Origin: UMGS1696 sp963643035
Lineage (GTDB): Bacteria > Bacillota > Clostridia > Oscillospirales > CAG-272
NCBI GenBank assembly: GCA_963643035.1
Contig: CAVIKO010000001.1
Location: 35,364-99,363, forward strand
Length of the DNA: 64,000 nucleotides
Reading direction: 5' to 3'
The position numbers were made by a program, and so were the translations under genes. The notes below the pieces were generated by a model that worked only from the letters and a program-made list of their open reading frames with translations, was not told the origin of the DNA and ran no database searches. Below, piece by piece: positions 34,466-41,191 of the stretch (its first letter is position 1; the number at the start of each line of letters is the position of its first letter).

Positions 34466-34494
34466 ATTATACACTTAATAGTGTAACTTGTCAA
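34466..34494 (-). promoter_or_regulatory. consensus promoter with operator-like palindrome for the accessory cassette
   Basis: On the minus strand TTGACA (34494-34489) and TATAAT (34471-34466) are spaced by 17 bp. The spacer holds the inverted repeat ACACT-TAAT-AGTGT, a plausible operator. The half-site AGTGT occurs again next to the -10 box of the divergent promoter at 34559, so one repressor could hold both. Confidence 0.8.
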
Positions 34495-34535
34495 GAGATT
34501 TCGCGAAACTTTATAATTTATTTTTTGTTTGAATC

Positions 34536-34564
34536 TTGACAGGCGAAACAAATCAGTGTATAAT
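34536..34564 (+). promoter_or_regulatory. consensus promoter of the small HTH gene
   Basis: TTGACA (34536-34541) and TATAAT (34559-34564) are spaced by 17 bp. It is divergent from the cassette promoter, with 41 bp between the two -35 boxes. Confidence 0.85.
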
Positions 34565-34590
34565 GTGCCTATAGAAAGGACGTGATTAGA

Positions 34591-34809
34591 ATGTCGCTGT
34601 CAATCGGCGAGAAAATCAGAATACTGATGAACCGCAGAGGGATGACGCTCGGAACGCTTGCAGAGTCAATCGGGACAACCCGGCAGAACCTCTCCAATAA
34701 ACTGTCACGAGATAACTTTTCCGAAAAGGAAATCCGCGCCATTGCCGAAGCTCTTAACTGCACCTATGAGGCAAAACTCATCATGCGCGATACAGGAGAA
34801 GAGGTGTGA
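34591..34809 (+). CDS. small XRE-type helix-turn-helix regulator
   Basis: This 72-residue protein is essentially one helix-turn-helix domain. It reads SIGEKIRILMNRRGMTLGTL, then AESIGTTRQNLSNKLSRDNF, then a short tail. It is the only plus-strand gene in the prophage part. Its promoter faces the accessory cassette promoter across an operator-like palindrome, so it probably represses the cassette, itself, or both. ATG at 34591 has AAAGGA ten bases upstream; a GTG nine bases earlier is too close to that site. A strong terminator follows. It could also be a modulator of late genes. Confidence 0.85.
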   Translation: MSLSIGEKIRILMNRRGMTLGTLAESIGTTRQNLSNKLSRDNFSEKEIRAIAEALNCTYEAKLIMRDTGEEV

Positions 34810-34851
34810 CGCTGTACACGAATTCGTGTCGGATGGCTTATAAGCTACACA

Positions 34852-34893
34852 AAAAGCCCGTGGGAACTCAATGAAGGTTTCCACGGGCTTTTG
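34852..34893 (+). terminator. terminator of the HTH gene
   Basis: AAAAGCCCGTGG and CCACGGGCTTTT form a 12-bp stem around a loop of about 18 bases. Confidence 0.88.
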
Positions 34894-34908
34894 CTGTCTC
34901 AATCCTGT

Positions 34909-34996
34909 TTTTGTAACAAAAACGGATTTTTCCTATATAATACTCACGTATATAGCGTGTATAGATGTGCGCATAGCGGACGCGCCTATAAATCCT
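34909..34996. repeat. dispersed A+T-rich element, copy 1
   Basis: This stretch starts with TTTTGTAACAAAA, then CCTATATAA, alternating TATAGCGTGTATA, and ends GCGCCTATAAA. The same order of blocks occurs at 63915-64000. The two copies bracket the whole late gene block. See the findings for possible roles. Confidence 0.6.
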
Positions 34997-35023
34997 ATGA
35001 TTATAAGTATATTAGGAAAAATA

Positions 35024-35185
35024 TGTTACATTGTTACACGTAGGAGAAAAAGCGAGAAAATTTGAGATATTGAGAGAAATCGTTAGAAAATCAGCGTAAC
35101 AGATTTTGTAACAGCAGCGTAACGTGTTACACTGGTTTGTAACATTGTTGGCTTGTGTTACAGGCGTGTTACACGGTTTGTTACA
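35024..35185. repeat. array of ten TGTTACA/TGTAACA motifs
   Basis: Ten copies of a GTTACA core in either direction lie within 162 bp: 35024, 35032, 35096, 35107, 35119, 35125, 35138, 35156, 35167 and 35179. The consensus is TGTTACA or its complement; the copies at 35096 and 35119 deviate at the ends. An isolated copy starts each dispersed element (34912 and 63918). The array fills the gap between the HTH terminator and the last lysis-side gene. It looks like a protein-binding array or iteron-like set. No gene is present in 34894-35187. Confidence 0.75.
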
Positions 35186-35187
35186 CC

Positions 35188-35442
35188 TTATTCAGTGAGG
35201 ACAATCTTCTCAATTTCTGCACGAAGCTCCAAGTCATGAAGGTATTCGCCCATATGCCGATACTGATTTTCAAGAACGTATGCCGGACAGCTGAGGTCGA
35301 ATCCAAGCGTGCCGGCTTCATTTTTGATGAGAGTAGTGTGGAGCTTTTCATACCGGATTTTGAGCTGCCAGTATTCGGCACAAAAGCGATCCTTATAGTC
35401 GTCGCTGTTCATCAGCGCAACGGTTTCATTCAGGGTCTTCAT
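35188..35442 (-). CDS. small uncharacterised phage protein
   Basis: This 84-residue protein, predicted mostly helical, reads MKTLNETVALMNSDDYKDRF at the start and YRHMGEYLHDLELRAEIEKI near the end. I recognise it only as a type often seen near phage lysis genes, without known function. It is the last gene of the late operon, 6 bp after the holin-like gene. Confidence 0.6.
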   Translation of the reverse strand: MKTLNETVALMNSDDYKDRFCAEYWQLKIRYEKLHTTLIKNEAGTLGFDLSCPAYVLENQYRHMGEYLHDLELRAEIEKIVLTE

Positions 35443-35448
35443 ATATTT

Positions 35449-35775
35449 TTATTCCTCCTTTTTCTTGCCGCCAGTAAATCTGTCATACAGTTCTTTCAGC
35501 GTATCCCATCCGTACATAGCAACATAGGCAACGATGAACGCAACGATCAGCGCGTCCCCTGCCAGATACCAAACTGGTGAAATTCCGGCGTAAGCGCAAT
35601 ATCCGAAATATCCGGCAATGCAAACTACAACCGATACGATGATGCACCAGAGCTGTGTGGGCATTAATGAAAACGGCTTGATTTTCTTTGTTACCTCAAC
35701 GATAGCTGAAACGATGAACGCAACAATTCCGACAACGGACGTAAGAGCAACGCCGTCAATGACGATATTATTCAT
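35449..35775 (-). CDS. holin-like membrane protein
   Basis: This 108-residue protein has three hydrophobic segments (VALTSVVGIVAFIVSAIVEV, LWCIIVSVVVCIAGYFGYCA, GDALIVAFIVAYVAMYGW) and a lysine-rich tail (FTGGKKKEE), the layout of phage holins. Holins form the membrane lesion that releases endolysin. It lies in the lysis cassette with the amidase. Three small membrane proteins are present here, so which one is the true holin is open. Confidence 0.65.
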   Translation of the reverse strand: MNNIVIDGVALTSVVGIVAFIVSAIVEVTKKIKPFSLMPTQLWCIIVSVVVCIAGYFGYCAYAGISPVWYLAGDALIVAFIVAYVAMYGWDTLKELYDRFTGGKKKEE

Positions 35776-35791
35776 ATGTAATTCTCCTTTA

Positions 35792-36124
35792 TTAAAAATC
35801 TCTGTTCAGTGGATCATCCTGCTGTGCGCTCCGAAATCCGTACTGCGCATTCGCAACCTTTTCCGCTTTGCTGTTATTGAAATAAAATCCGAGCACGATT
35901 GTAACCGCCGCCTCTACAAAGCCTACAACTGCCGTTAGATAGGGCAGCGCACCCATATAATCATAGGTAATAGCCAGCTCTGCGAGAGCGAGACAGCGGT
36001 ATATCACATACACGGATACCGGGGTCATGGACAGTGCAAAGCTCCCGGCAAGTATTTTGGAAAACTGGACGTATTTCCTATGCCGCCGTCGTTCTTTCGC
36101 TGTCAGCTTTTCTTCCTTTGGCAT
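35792..36124 (-). CDS. small membrane protein in lysis cassette
   Basis: This 110-residue protein has a basic N-terminus (KEEKLTAKERRRHRKYVQF) followed by two hydrophobic segments (about residues 25-48 and 58-82) and a polar tail. It starts 4 bp after the amidase gene stop. It may be a holin, an antiholin or a regulator of lysis. I do not recognise a named family. Confidence 0.6.
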   Translation of the reverse strand: MPKEEKLTAKERRRHRKYVQFSKILAGSFALSMTPVSVYVIYRCLALAELAITYDYMGALPYLTAVVGFVEAAVTIVLGFYFNNSKAEKVANAQYGFRSAQQDDPLNRDF

Positions 36125-36128
36125 TGTG

Positions 36129-36890
36129 TCAGCCTCCCAGCTTCTTCACGATCAGCTTGTAGAGACGGTACAGGAAGGTTATCATCTGTCTGCGTGTACA
36201 CGGTTCATCGAGCTTCAAGTCTCCGTTTGCGTCACCGTAAATGATACCGTTTTCCTTTGCCCACGCAAGAGGTTCTTCCCACCATTCTTTCACAGCATTA
36301 TCCTCCTTTCCTTCCTCACGGTCAAGTCGCCTGTTCACTTCTGCGGCAATCGCCGTATGACGGCTGTACAGGTAATCACCGGGGCAAGCCTTACGTGCAA
36401 ACCAGCGATGCACCGTCATGTTCTGCCTGTCCGTTTGTCCGACAAGGCTTTTGTCTCCCTGCCATCTGAGACGACTTATACCGGGATTCCGCTTGCATAT
36501 GTCAACAAGCAGCCGAATCAAACCCTCATAAGCCGCATCCGTGATAGTGTAGGGGTCAGTCGTATCGCTTGCAACCTCAATTGTAATCGCGCGCTGGTCA
36601 TTGTCCGCACCGGATATGCCGTTTACGCGGATAGAATTTCCATTTGCATCATACCCACCAGAGCACCATGACCGGTCCTTTTCTTCTACGTACAAGCCGA
36701 TTTTTCCATCCTTGCCGACGCCGTAGTTTGAGGACGCCTGTCGAGAGGGGGCGGCGAATATGTTCCCAAGCGTCTCAACGGTGCATTGCCCAACAACACA
36801 GTGTATCGTCACCGTGTCAATCGCATGGGTTCGTGGACTGGACCTGTTCGGCGATATGCAGGTATAATCCACAAGTGGACTGTTACTCAT
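36129..36890 (-). CDS. endolysin: N-acetylmuramoyl-L-alanine amidase with SLH-like tail
   Basis: This 253-residue lysin has an Amidase_2/PGRP domain: VTIHCVVG near residue 28, NYGVGKDGKIGLYVEE near 55, and VHRWFARKACPGDYL near 165. The two His and one Cys are the expected zinc ligands. After residue 200 is a single S-layer-homology-like repeat (WAKENGIIYGDANGDLKLD then TRRQMITFLYRLY), which may bind secondary cell-wall polymer. It cleaves the bond between muramic acid and L-alanine in peptidoglycan at the end of infection. No signal peptide is present, consistent with holin-dependent release. Confidence 0.9.
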   Translation of the reverse strand: MSNSPLVDYTCISPNRSSPRTHAIDTVTIHCVVGQCTVETLGNIFAAPSRQASSNYGVGKDGKIGLYVEEKDRSWCSGGYDANGNSIRVNGISGADNDQRAITIEVASDTTDPYTITDAAYEGLIRLLVDICKRNPGISRLRWQGDKSLVGQTDRQNMTVHRWFARKACPGDYLYSRHTAIAAEVNRRLDREEGKEDNAVKEWWEEPLAWAKENGIIYGDANGDLKLDEPCTRRQMITFLYRLYKLIVKKLGG

Positions 36891-36905
36891 GTCTATCTCC
36901 TTTCT

Positions 36906-37181
36906 TTATTTGTGCGCCTGCTGGTTCAGGTATTTATCCAGCTTATCTTTCGCTATAGGGACCGTGTGATTCGCGCCGAGCTGTGTAAGTCCGTCAAGAC
37001 ATGCAGACAGCGCGAAACAGATTAAACAGTTTTCTTCCTTTATCCGCGTAATGTCCGAGTTATCTTTTTTACGACCGAGATACCACTGATAGATGCGAAA
37101 AATGAGTCCGCCGACAACAGTAACGGCAGTAATAACCGCAGCAGCTGTGATTATAGTGTTTGCATCGATTGTAACTGTCAT
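36906..37181 (-). CDS. holin or hemolysin-like membrane protein
   Basis: This 91-residue protein has one N-terminal hydrophobic span (ANTIITAAAVITAVTVVGGL) and a basic, polar remainder with several cysteines (ENCLICFALSACLDG). The layout resembles short phage holins of Clostridia. It is placed between the tail adhesin genes and the endolysin. Confidence 0.6.
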   Translation of the reverse strand: MTVTIDANTIITAAAVITAVTVVGGLIFRIYQWYLGRKKDNSDITRIKEENCLICFALSACLDGLTQLGANHTVPIAKDKLDKYLNQQAHK

Positions 37182-37190
37182 AGGCGTACC

Positions 37191-37712
37191 TCACACTTCA
37201 GTCCATGCTTCAGCATAGTCTACGGGAGAGAAATTCGTGTTGGCATTGCACCTGTACGTCTTGCCATCGGTGTAAATCATATACTCCCCTGATTTGTAGA
37301 TGTCGTGTGCGCCTGTAGGAGCAACCCAAGGACGAGCGGTTTCCGGCGATTTCCCATGCAGAGGGCGGTTGAAAGTATACCATGCCGTCTGCCCCGGACG
37401 AATATCCGGGTATACAGCATTGTCGTATGCCTGATAGCACTCCCAAGTTTGCGCATCGGCATTGTAAATGTCGCCTACAGCGTGACTGCCGGATACCCAA
37501 TCAGGATAGAGTACACTGATTGTAATGCGCGCATCGTCGTCGATAACATGCTTTACTGCTGTATCAACCGCCATTCGATATTGAGAGGCTTGTGCGGCGG
37601 ACAAATCAGGATTTCCGGTTGCAGCAGCAAGAGCATTGCGCGCGGTTTCGCACTTCTGAGATTCCGCTTCAAGGTTCTTGCGCTGTTTGTTTACATATTC
37701 GTTCAGCCTCAT
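37191..37712 (-). CDS. tail-associated protein with CBM5/12-like C-terminus
   Basis: This 173-residue protein starts with a helical segment (RLNEYVNKQRKNLEAESQKC). Its C-terminal half is beta-rich and aromatic, ending GEYMIYTDGKTYRCNANTNF and YAEAWTEV, the pattern of small chitin- or carbohydrate-binding modules (CBM5/12). ATG at 37712 overlaps the stop of the DGR target gene as ATGA and follows GGAGGAAACC, so the two are translated together. It may be a second tail-tip adhesin or a chaperone for the diversified protein. No TR-like sequence is present in it. Confidence 0.65.
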   Translation of the reverse strand: MRLNEYVNKQRKNLEAESQKCETARNALAAATGNPDLSAAQASQYRMAVDTAVKHVIDDDARITISVLYPDWVSGSHAVGDIYNADAQTWECYQAYDNAVYPDIRPGQTAWYTFNRPLHGKSPETARPWVAPTGAHDIYKSGEYMIYTDGKTYRCNANTNFSPVDYAEAWTEV

Positions 37713-38680
37713 GTGGTTTCCTCCTTTGCCTCTTCGCAAAGTACAAGTGCAACAGGTTCATACAAGATAATGTTGCTCTCGCTCTCCGCTTCTATTTTGA
37801 CACCCACACCCCATTTGTCAGCAGTTTTTGTCTGATTCGCAAAATCATGTGTTGCACCGAGCGTGGTAGACTCCCATGTAGGTGTTTCGTCATTGTAGTT
37901 GTTGCAAACTGCAACAGAAAGAGTACCTTCGCACACAGTATCGCATTCAACCTTGATTTGTTCGGGGCGTGTCTCCGTATCTCCGAGCGACGCAGTGAAC
38001 CCGGCTTTACGAGCGGGTATATCTGCGCTCGTGATAAGGTTGTAGCTACCGTCGCCGTTGGCGACGGTAGCTACAAGACAAGAAGAAAGAAGATTGAAAG
38101 CGGGGCGCGCCGAGAAGCCGCTCGAGGGGCTGTTCGTGAAGAGGTTGCCATACGTGAACACGTAGCAAACCGCAGAAGCAGCACCGGGAGAGCGAGCCCA
38201 CACGTTCACAGCATTTCCGGCTTTATTTTTGGTAATGCGCGAGGTGTTATTTGTGAAATATCCGAGATCGACGGATTCGTCGTTGGAATAGTCACCGTGC
38301 AGTTCCTTGTTTGATAATGCAAAAATCTTTCGCGCAAGCGTATAGCTGGCAGTTTCCGCTAAATTGTAGCAGATAACCGATGAAGTTGCGATACAAGCAA
38401 GCGTTTCCGCGCTAAGTCTTCCGGCATACTCTCCGGTCATGAATTGGTCAAGCAGTGAATTTTCGTAGTTTACTTCAGTATTTGAGTTGTTATACCTGAA
38501 ATTTGACTCACCCGTTCCTGTTCCGGTTGCGTATTCTCTCACAACAAAATAACAATTGCCATATGGATTGGTTTCCGGTGTGCAGAGAATTCGGAACAGT
38601 ACATCTGAGGTAGTGCCATTTACGGTTTCCTGCATGCATATCAGGTCATCCTTGCCGAGATTGGTAATCGGCTGACTCAT
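37709..38680 (-). CDS. DGR target: diversified tail adhesin with C-type-lectin-like (DUF6273-like) fold
   Basis: This 323-residue protein is the variable protein of the DGR. Residues about 1-200 resemble DUF6273-type domains, a C-type-lectin-like fold, with the end motif GFSARPAFNL. The VR encodes residues 157-193. Ten residues are at TR-adenine-changed codons: 162, 166, 170, 175, 177, 181 and 186-189. Aromatic residues at 175, 177, 181 and 189 stand where the TR codes for Asn. Residues 195-323 form a separate beta-rich C-terminal domain, which is unusual because VR is normally at the end. The start lies inside the end of the RT gene (35-bp overlap), with GGTGG seven bases upstream. Its place after the tail fibre genes suggests a receptor-binding role. 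Confidence 0.88.
   Translation of the reverse strand: MSQPITNLGKDDLICMQETVNGTTSDVLFRILCTPETNPYGNCYFVVREYATGTGTGESNFRYNNSNTEVNYENSLLDQFMTGEYAGRLSAETLACIATSSVICYNLAETASYTLARKIFALSNKELHGDYSNDESVDLGYFTNNTSRITKNKAGNAVNVWARSPGAASAVCYVFTYGNLFTNSPSSGFSARPAFNLLSSCLVATVANGDGSYNLITSADIPARKAGFTASLGDTETRPEQIKVECDTVCEGTLSVAVCNNYNDETPTWESTTLGATHDFANQTKTADKWGVGVKIEAESESNIILYEPVALVLCEEAKEETT
38041..38077. repeat. perfect 17-bp inverted repeat downstream of VR (DGR cruciform element)
   Basis: Arms 38041-38057 and 38061-38077 are exact complements around a 3-base loop. The structure begins 23 bp past the VR end on the sense strand and lies within the target coding sequence. Hairpin or cruciform structures at this place are known to promote DGR retrohoming in Bordetella phage BPP-1. 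Confidence 0.9.
38101..38213 (-). repeat. DGR variable repeat (VR)
   Basis: This 113-bp segment aligns without gaps to the TR at 39922-40034. They differ at 14 positions, all adenine in the TR sense strand (8 A to T, 6 A to G). The other 99 positions, including 12 further TR adenines, are identical. The sense 3' end is the G+C-rich CTCGGCGCGCCCCG, the expected initiation-of-mutagenic-homing type boundary. Beyond it VR and TR share nothing. Confidence 0.97.
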
Positions 38681-39719
38681 TTGTCATACCACCTTTCAAT
38701 ATGTTTTTGATGTTTTTGATTTCCGCGTCGTGCGCCATAATCAGACTACGGCAGTTACCGTGTCCGGCATGCGCTCTCCATGATTTATACTGTTGCTGTA
38801 ATTTATCAGCAGACAGTTTGCCGTCACGATATTCCTGCGCATAGTGTCTGATTTTCCGCGCAATATTCTTTTTGTTCTGTCGCCGAAGCTGGCGGATGAT
38901 TTTCCCGCTGTCAGAAGTGTAGGTGCGGAAACCAAGGAAATCAATCCCGTGTCTGACAGGAAAAATCTGTGTTTTGTTATTCAGTTTCAAACCAATCACA
39001 GCGAGTTCTGCTTCCAAATCCCGCCGTAATTGCTTCAGAAACTGCTTGTCGGGATGAATCACATAGAAATCGTCCATGTAACGACCATACCACTGACAGT
39101 GGTATTTTTCTTTTATCATGTGATCCATCCAACATAATTCAAGATTAGCCAGAGGTTGAGAAGTCCGAAGACCGAGTGGCAGACCATGCGGACAAAGCCT
39201 GATATAACGCCACAGCAGATTGATAACATCACTGTCGTTTATATATCTGCTTGCCCTGAGCATCACGTCGTCTTGATTTATTGAGTCAAAGAAATGGTAT
39301 ATATCGCCTTTCAATACCCAACAATCCGTACCGTATTTTCGCCACGCTTCAGCCATAAACTGTTTCAGACGGTTCAGACCATCGTGTGTACCCGAACCTT
39401 TAACGCCGGAATAGCTGTCACGAATGAATGGTTTTGTTAGAACATCATACAATATTTCATCCATGAGCGCATTTTGTACAATCTTATCCATAACAGAGGG
39501 AGCTTGTACAAAACGACGTTTTGGTTCAAACACCTCAAATAATCTGAGCGGTTGAGGAATATAGCTTTTGTTTATCAGCGATGAGCTTATATAATCTATA
39601 ACCTCAATTTTGTTCGCCTCATACATGGCGTGCTCTGTCTCGTTGCGATGCCCGCACATTGCACGGTTGAAGGCTTTGTTCAGTGCCTCCGGCTGATAGA
39701 GTTTTTCATAAAGTTTCAT
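38646..39719 (-). CDS. DGR reverse transcriptase
   Basis: This 357-residue protein is a group II-intron-like reverse transcriptase of the DGR class. The fingers/palm motifs include a catalytic Asp in KGDIYHFFDSI (137-147), LGLRTSQ at 182-188 (the LGxxxSQ form diagnostic for DGR enzymes), YMDD at 214-217, and a thumb segment GIDFLGFRTYTSDSGKI. There is no maturase or endonuclease domain. It copies TR RNA to cDNA with errors at adenines, with help from Avd. No good ribosome binding site precedes the ATG at 39719, suggesting low expression. It ends inside the target gene start. Confidence 0.96.
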   Translation of the reverse strand: MKLYEKLYQPEALNKAFNRAMCGHRNETEHAMYEANKIEVIDYISSSLINKSYIPQPLRLFEVFEPKRRFVQAPSVMDKIVQNALMDEILYDVLTKPFIRDSYSGVKGSGTHDGLNRLKQFMAEAWRKYGTDCWVLKGDIYHFFDSINQDDVMLRASRYINDSDVINLLWRYIRLCPHGLPLGLRTSQPLANLELCWMDHMIKEKYHCQWYGRYMDDFYVIHPDKQFLKQLRRDLEAELAVIGLKLNNKTQIFPVRHGIDFLGFRTYTSDSGKIIRQLRRQNKKNIARKIRHYAQEYRDGKLSADKLQQQYKSWRAHAGHGNCRSLIMAHDAEIKNIKNILKGGMTNESADYQSRQG

Positions 39720-39921
39720 AATTATTATTTGGGGAAGGGGAACGCCGCTTTTCCTGCACTAACTTTGAGAATAAAGTCAATGCAGACGACGTTATGTATT
39801 TATCCTTGTTATATAATCAACATGGATAGCAAATGTCCTCCTTTGCGATGCTCTTCACAGCCAAAACACCCGATATCTTAATACCGGGTGCAGTGCTGAT
39901 AGGTTTCACTTAATCGCAGAT
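39720..39921 (-). other. TR-RT spacer of the DGR
   Basis: This 202-bp spacer between TR and RT has no real gene. It contains a hairpin (CACCCG and CGGGTG arms near 39867-39891) and an AGGAGG at about 39840 followed by a TTG/ATG micro-frame of at most seven codons. In known DGRs this region is part of the TR RNA needed for priming and Avd/RT binding. Confidence 0.7.
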
Positions 39922-40034
39922 CGGGGCGCGCCGAGTTGTTGTTCGTGGGGCTGTTCGTGTTGAGGTTGCCATTCGTGTTCACGTAGCAAACCGTAGAAGC
40001 AGCACTGGGAGAGCGAGTCCACACGTTCACAGCA
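39922..40034 (-). ncRNA. DGR template repeat (TR)
   Basis: This is the invariant donor of mutagenic retrohoming, 113 bp, in the same orientation as the RT and target genes. The sense strand holds 26 adenines, many as AAC codons when read in the VR frame, including three in a row. AAC is the typical DGR choice because A changes at the first two positions reach many amino acids without stop codons. It starts 28 bp after the avd stop. Confidence 0.97.
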
Positions 40035-40062
40035 GGGTCCTACAGGACATTCGCTACTATTT

Positions 40063-40458
40063 TTATTTGTGCTCGTTGTCAACCCAAGCGCGCGTCATAT
40101 TTCTCACATCGTTGACTTTGGTGCCCCAAAACTGACGCTGGCGGGCATTAATGCGACCTGATGTCTCAGAAAGATCAATCAAAGCCACGAGATACGAACA
40201 CAACCGAATAGCCTTTTCTTGCATAGCAGCTCTTTCGGAATACGGTGTAGCACCATTTTCCCGAATTGAATTTGCGAATATGATGGACTGAAGAATTTCC
40301 GCCGCAGTATCACGAATATACTTTACGAGGTTGGAGCGTGTCCATTTTGGGTAGTAATTCGTGTTTTCTGTGATTCGCAGCGTGTAATCTACCAAATCCA
40401 TTGCTTTAGTTTGAATCCGAAATTCGGACTTAGGAAACGATGGCGCGTTTGGTTCCAT
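40063..40458 (-). CDS. avd: Avd-like accessory variability determinant
   Basis: This 131-residue protein fits Avd, the basic four-helix bundle that forms a pentamer and binds RT and the TR RNA. The helices can be seen as KAMDLVDYTLRITENT, SNLVKYIRDTAAEILQSIIF, ERAAMQEKAIRLCSYLVALI and NARQRQFWGTKVNDVRNMTR. It lies directly upstream of TR, the usual avd-TR-RT order. It overlaps the preceding gene by 29 bp. Confidence 0.88.
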   Translation of the reverse strand: MEPNAPSFPKSEFRIQTKAMDLVDYTLRITENTNYYPKWTRSNLVKYIRDTAAEILQSIIFANSIRENGATPYSERAAMQEKAIRLCSYLVALIDLSETSGRINARQRQFWGTKVNDVRNMTRAWVDNEHK

Positions 40459-40798
40459 AATAAGCTCCGTTCAAAATGGTGTAACTTGTATCATCCGAAA
40501 AGTCGGCAATTAACGCTACCACGTCGTCAAGTGATACGGTACTTCCGCCGCCACCGCCTCCCTGCTGCTTCTGACCAACAAAAATACCGGATTCATTCGC
40601 GATGTACGTTTTTATTGTGGCATTTGCAAGCACATAGATTACAGAACCGGGAGCAAACACATCATTTGCGTTCATGCCTGTAACGGATTCCCCGGTTGTA
40701 GGAAGCGCAGTAGGCGTGGTATCCGACAGAATGAAAGCCTGTATCAATTGCTTACCATCCTGCCTGAAACCAACAGCTTTTGTCTTTATCGCAGTCAC
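40430..40798 (-). CDS. small tail-tip or fibre-associated protein
   Basis: This 122-residue protein is not recognised by family. It has a beta-rich N-terminal part, a glycine linker (QKQQGGGGGG), and a C-terminal segment VSLDDVVALIADFSDDTSYT. GTG at 40798 was chosen because GGAGGG lies eight bases upstream; an ATG eight codons earlier would lie on that site. It sits between the tail fibre genes and avd. Confidence 0.6.
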   Translation of the reverse strand: MTAIKTKAVGFRQDGKQLIQAFILSDTTPTALPTTGESVTGMNANDVFAPGSVIYVLANATIKTYIANESGIFVGQKQQGGGGGGSTVSLDDVVALIADFSDDTSYTILNGAYYGTKRAIVS

Positions 40799-40802
40799 GG
40801 TT

Positions 40803-41177
40803 TTATCCCTCCTTGTTATCAAATTCTATCTCAATGAAGCCCTCCATAGCGCAGATATCGTTATAGGAAAGTTTCAGATTTTCCGCTTCGCTGACCGGAA
40901 TTGAGACGGATTCAATGTTTACGTCAATATCAATGTCAAGAAGTTCATTCATGGCGGAATTAAATTTTTGCTTGTTTGATGCAATAACTGTGAAGCCTCC
41001 TTCATCCGGTTTGCAGTGTTCGGAAACCAGTTTTTGGCATTGCTCGTCATAAAAATCGAGCTGAGGCTGTACCTCACGAATGAGGCGCGTAATCTTATAG
41101 AGCGTTTTCATTGGGAGTCGCTGATTAGCAATCTCCCGCAAAGCAGGTGTAGCTTCGACGATTTTCCTGAGTTTCAT
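40803..41177 (-). CDS. DUF1617-like phage protein
   Basis: This 124-residue protein starts KLRKIVEATPALREIANQRL and continues with a helical segment and a C-terminal YNDICAMEGFIEIEFDN. This pattern matches DUF1617 proteins, common in Firmicutes siphophages near tail fibre genes and of unknown role. It follows the large tail protein by 14 bp. Confidence 0.7.
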   Translation of the reverse strand: MKLRKIVEATPALREIANQRLPMKTLYKITRLIREVQPQLDFYDEQCQKLVSEHCKPDEGGFTVIASNKQKFNSAMNELLDIDIDVNIESVSIPVSEAENLKLSYNDICAMEGFIEIEFDNKEG

Positions 41178-41191
41178 ATGTTTTCCCTCCG

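Noticed and set aside
35024..35185. TGTTACA array as a CRISPR
   Set aside because: The units are too short, occur in both directions and have irregular spacing.
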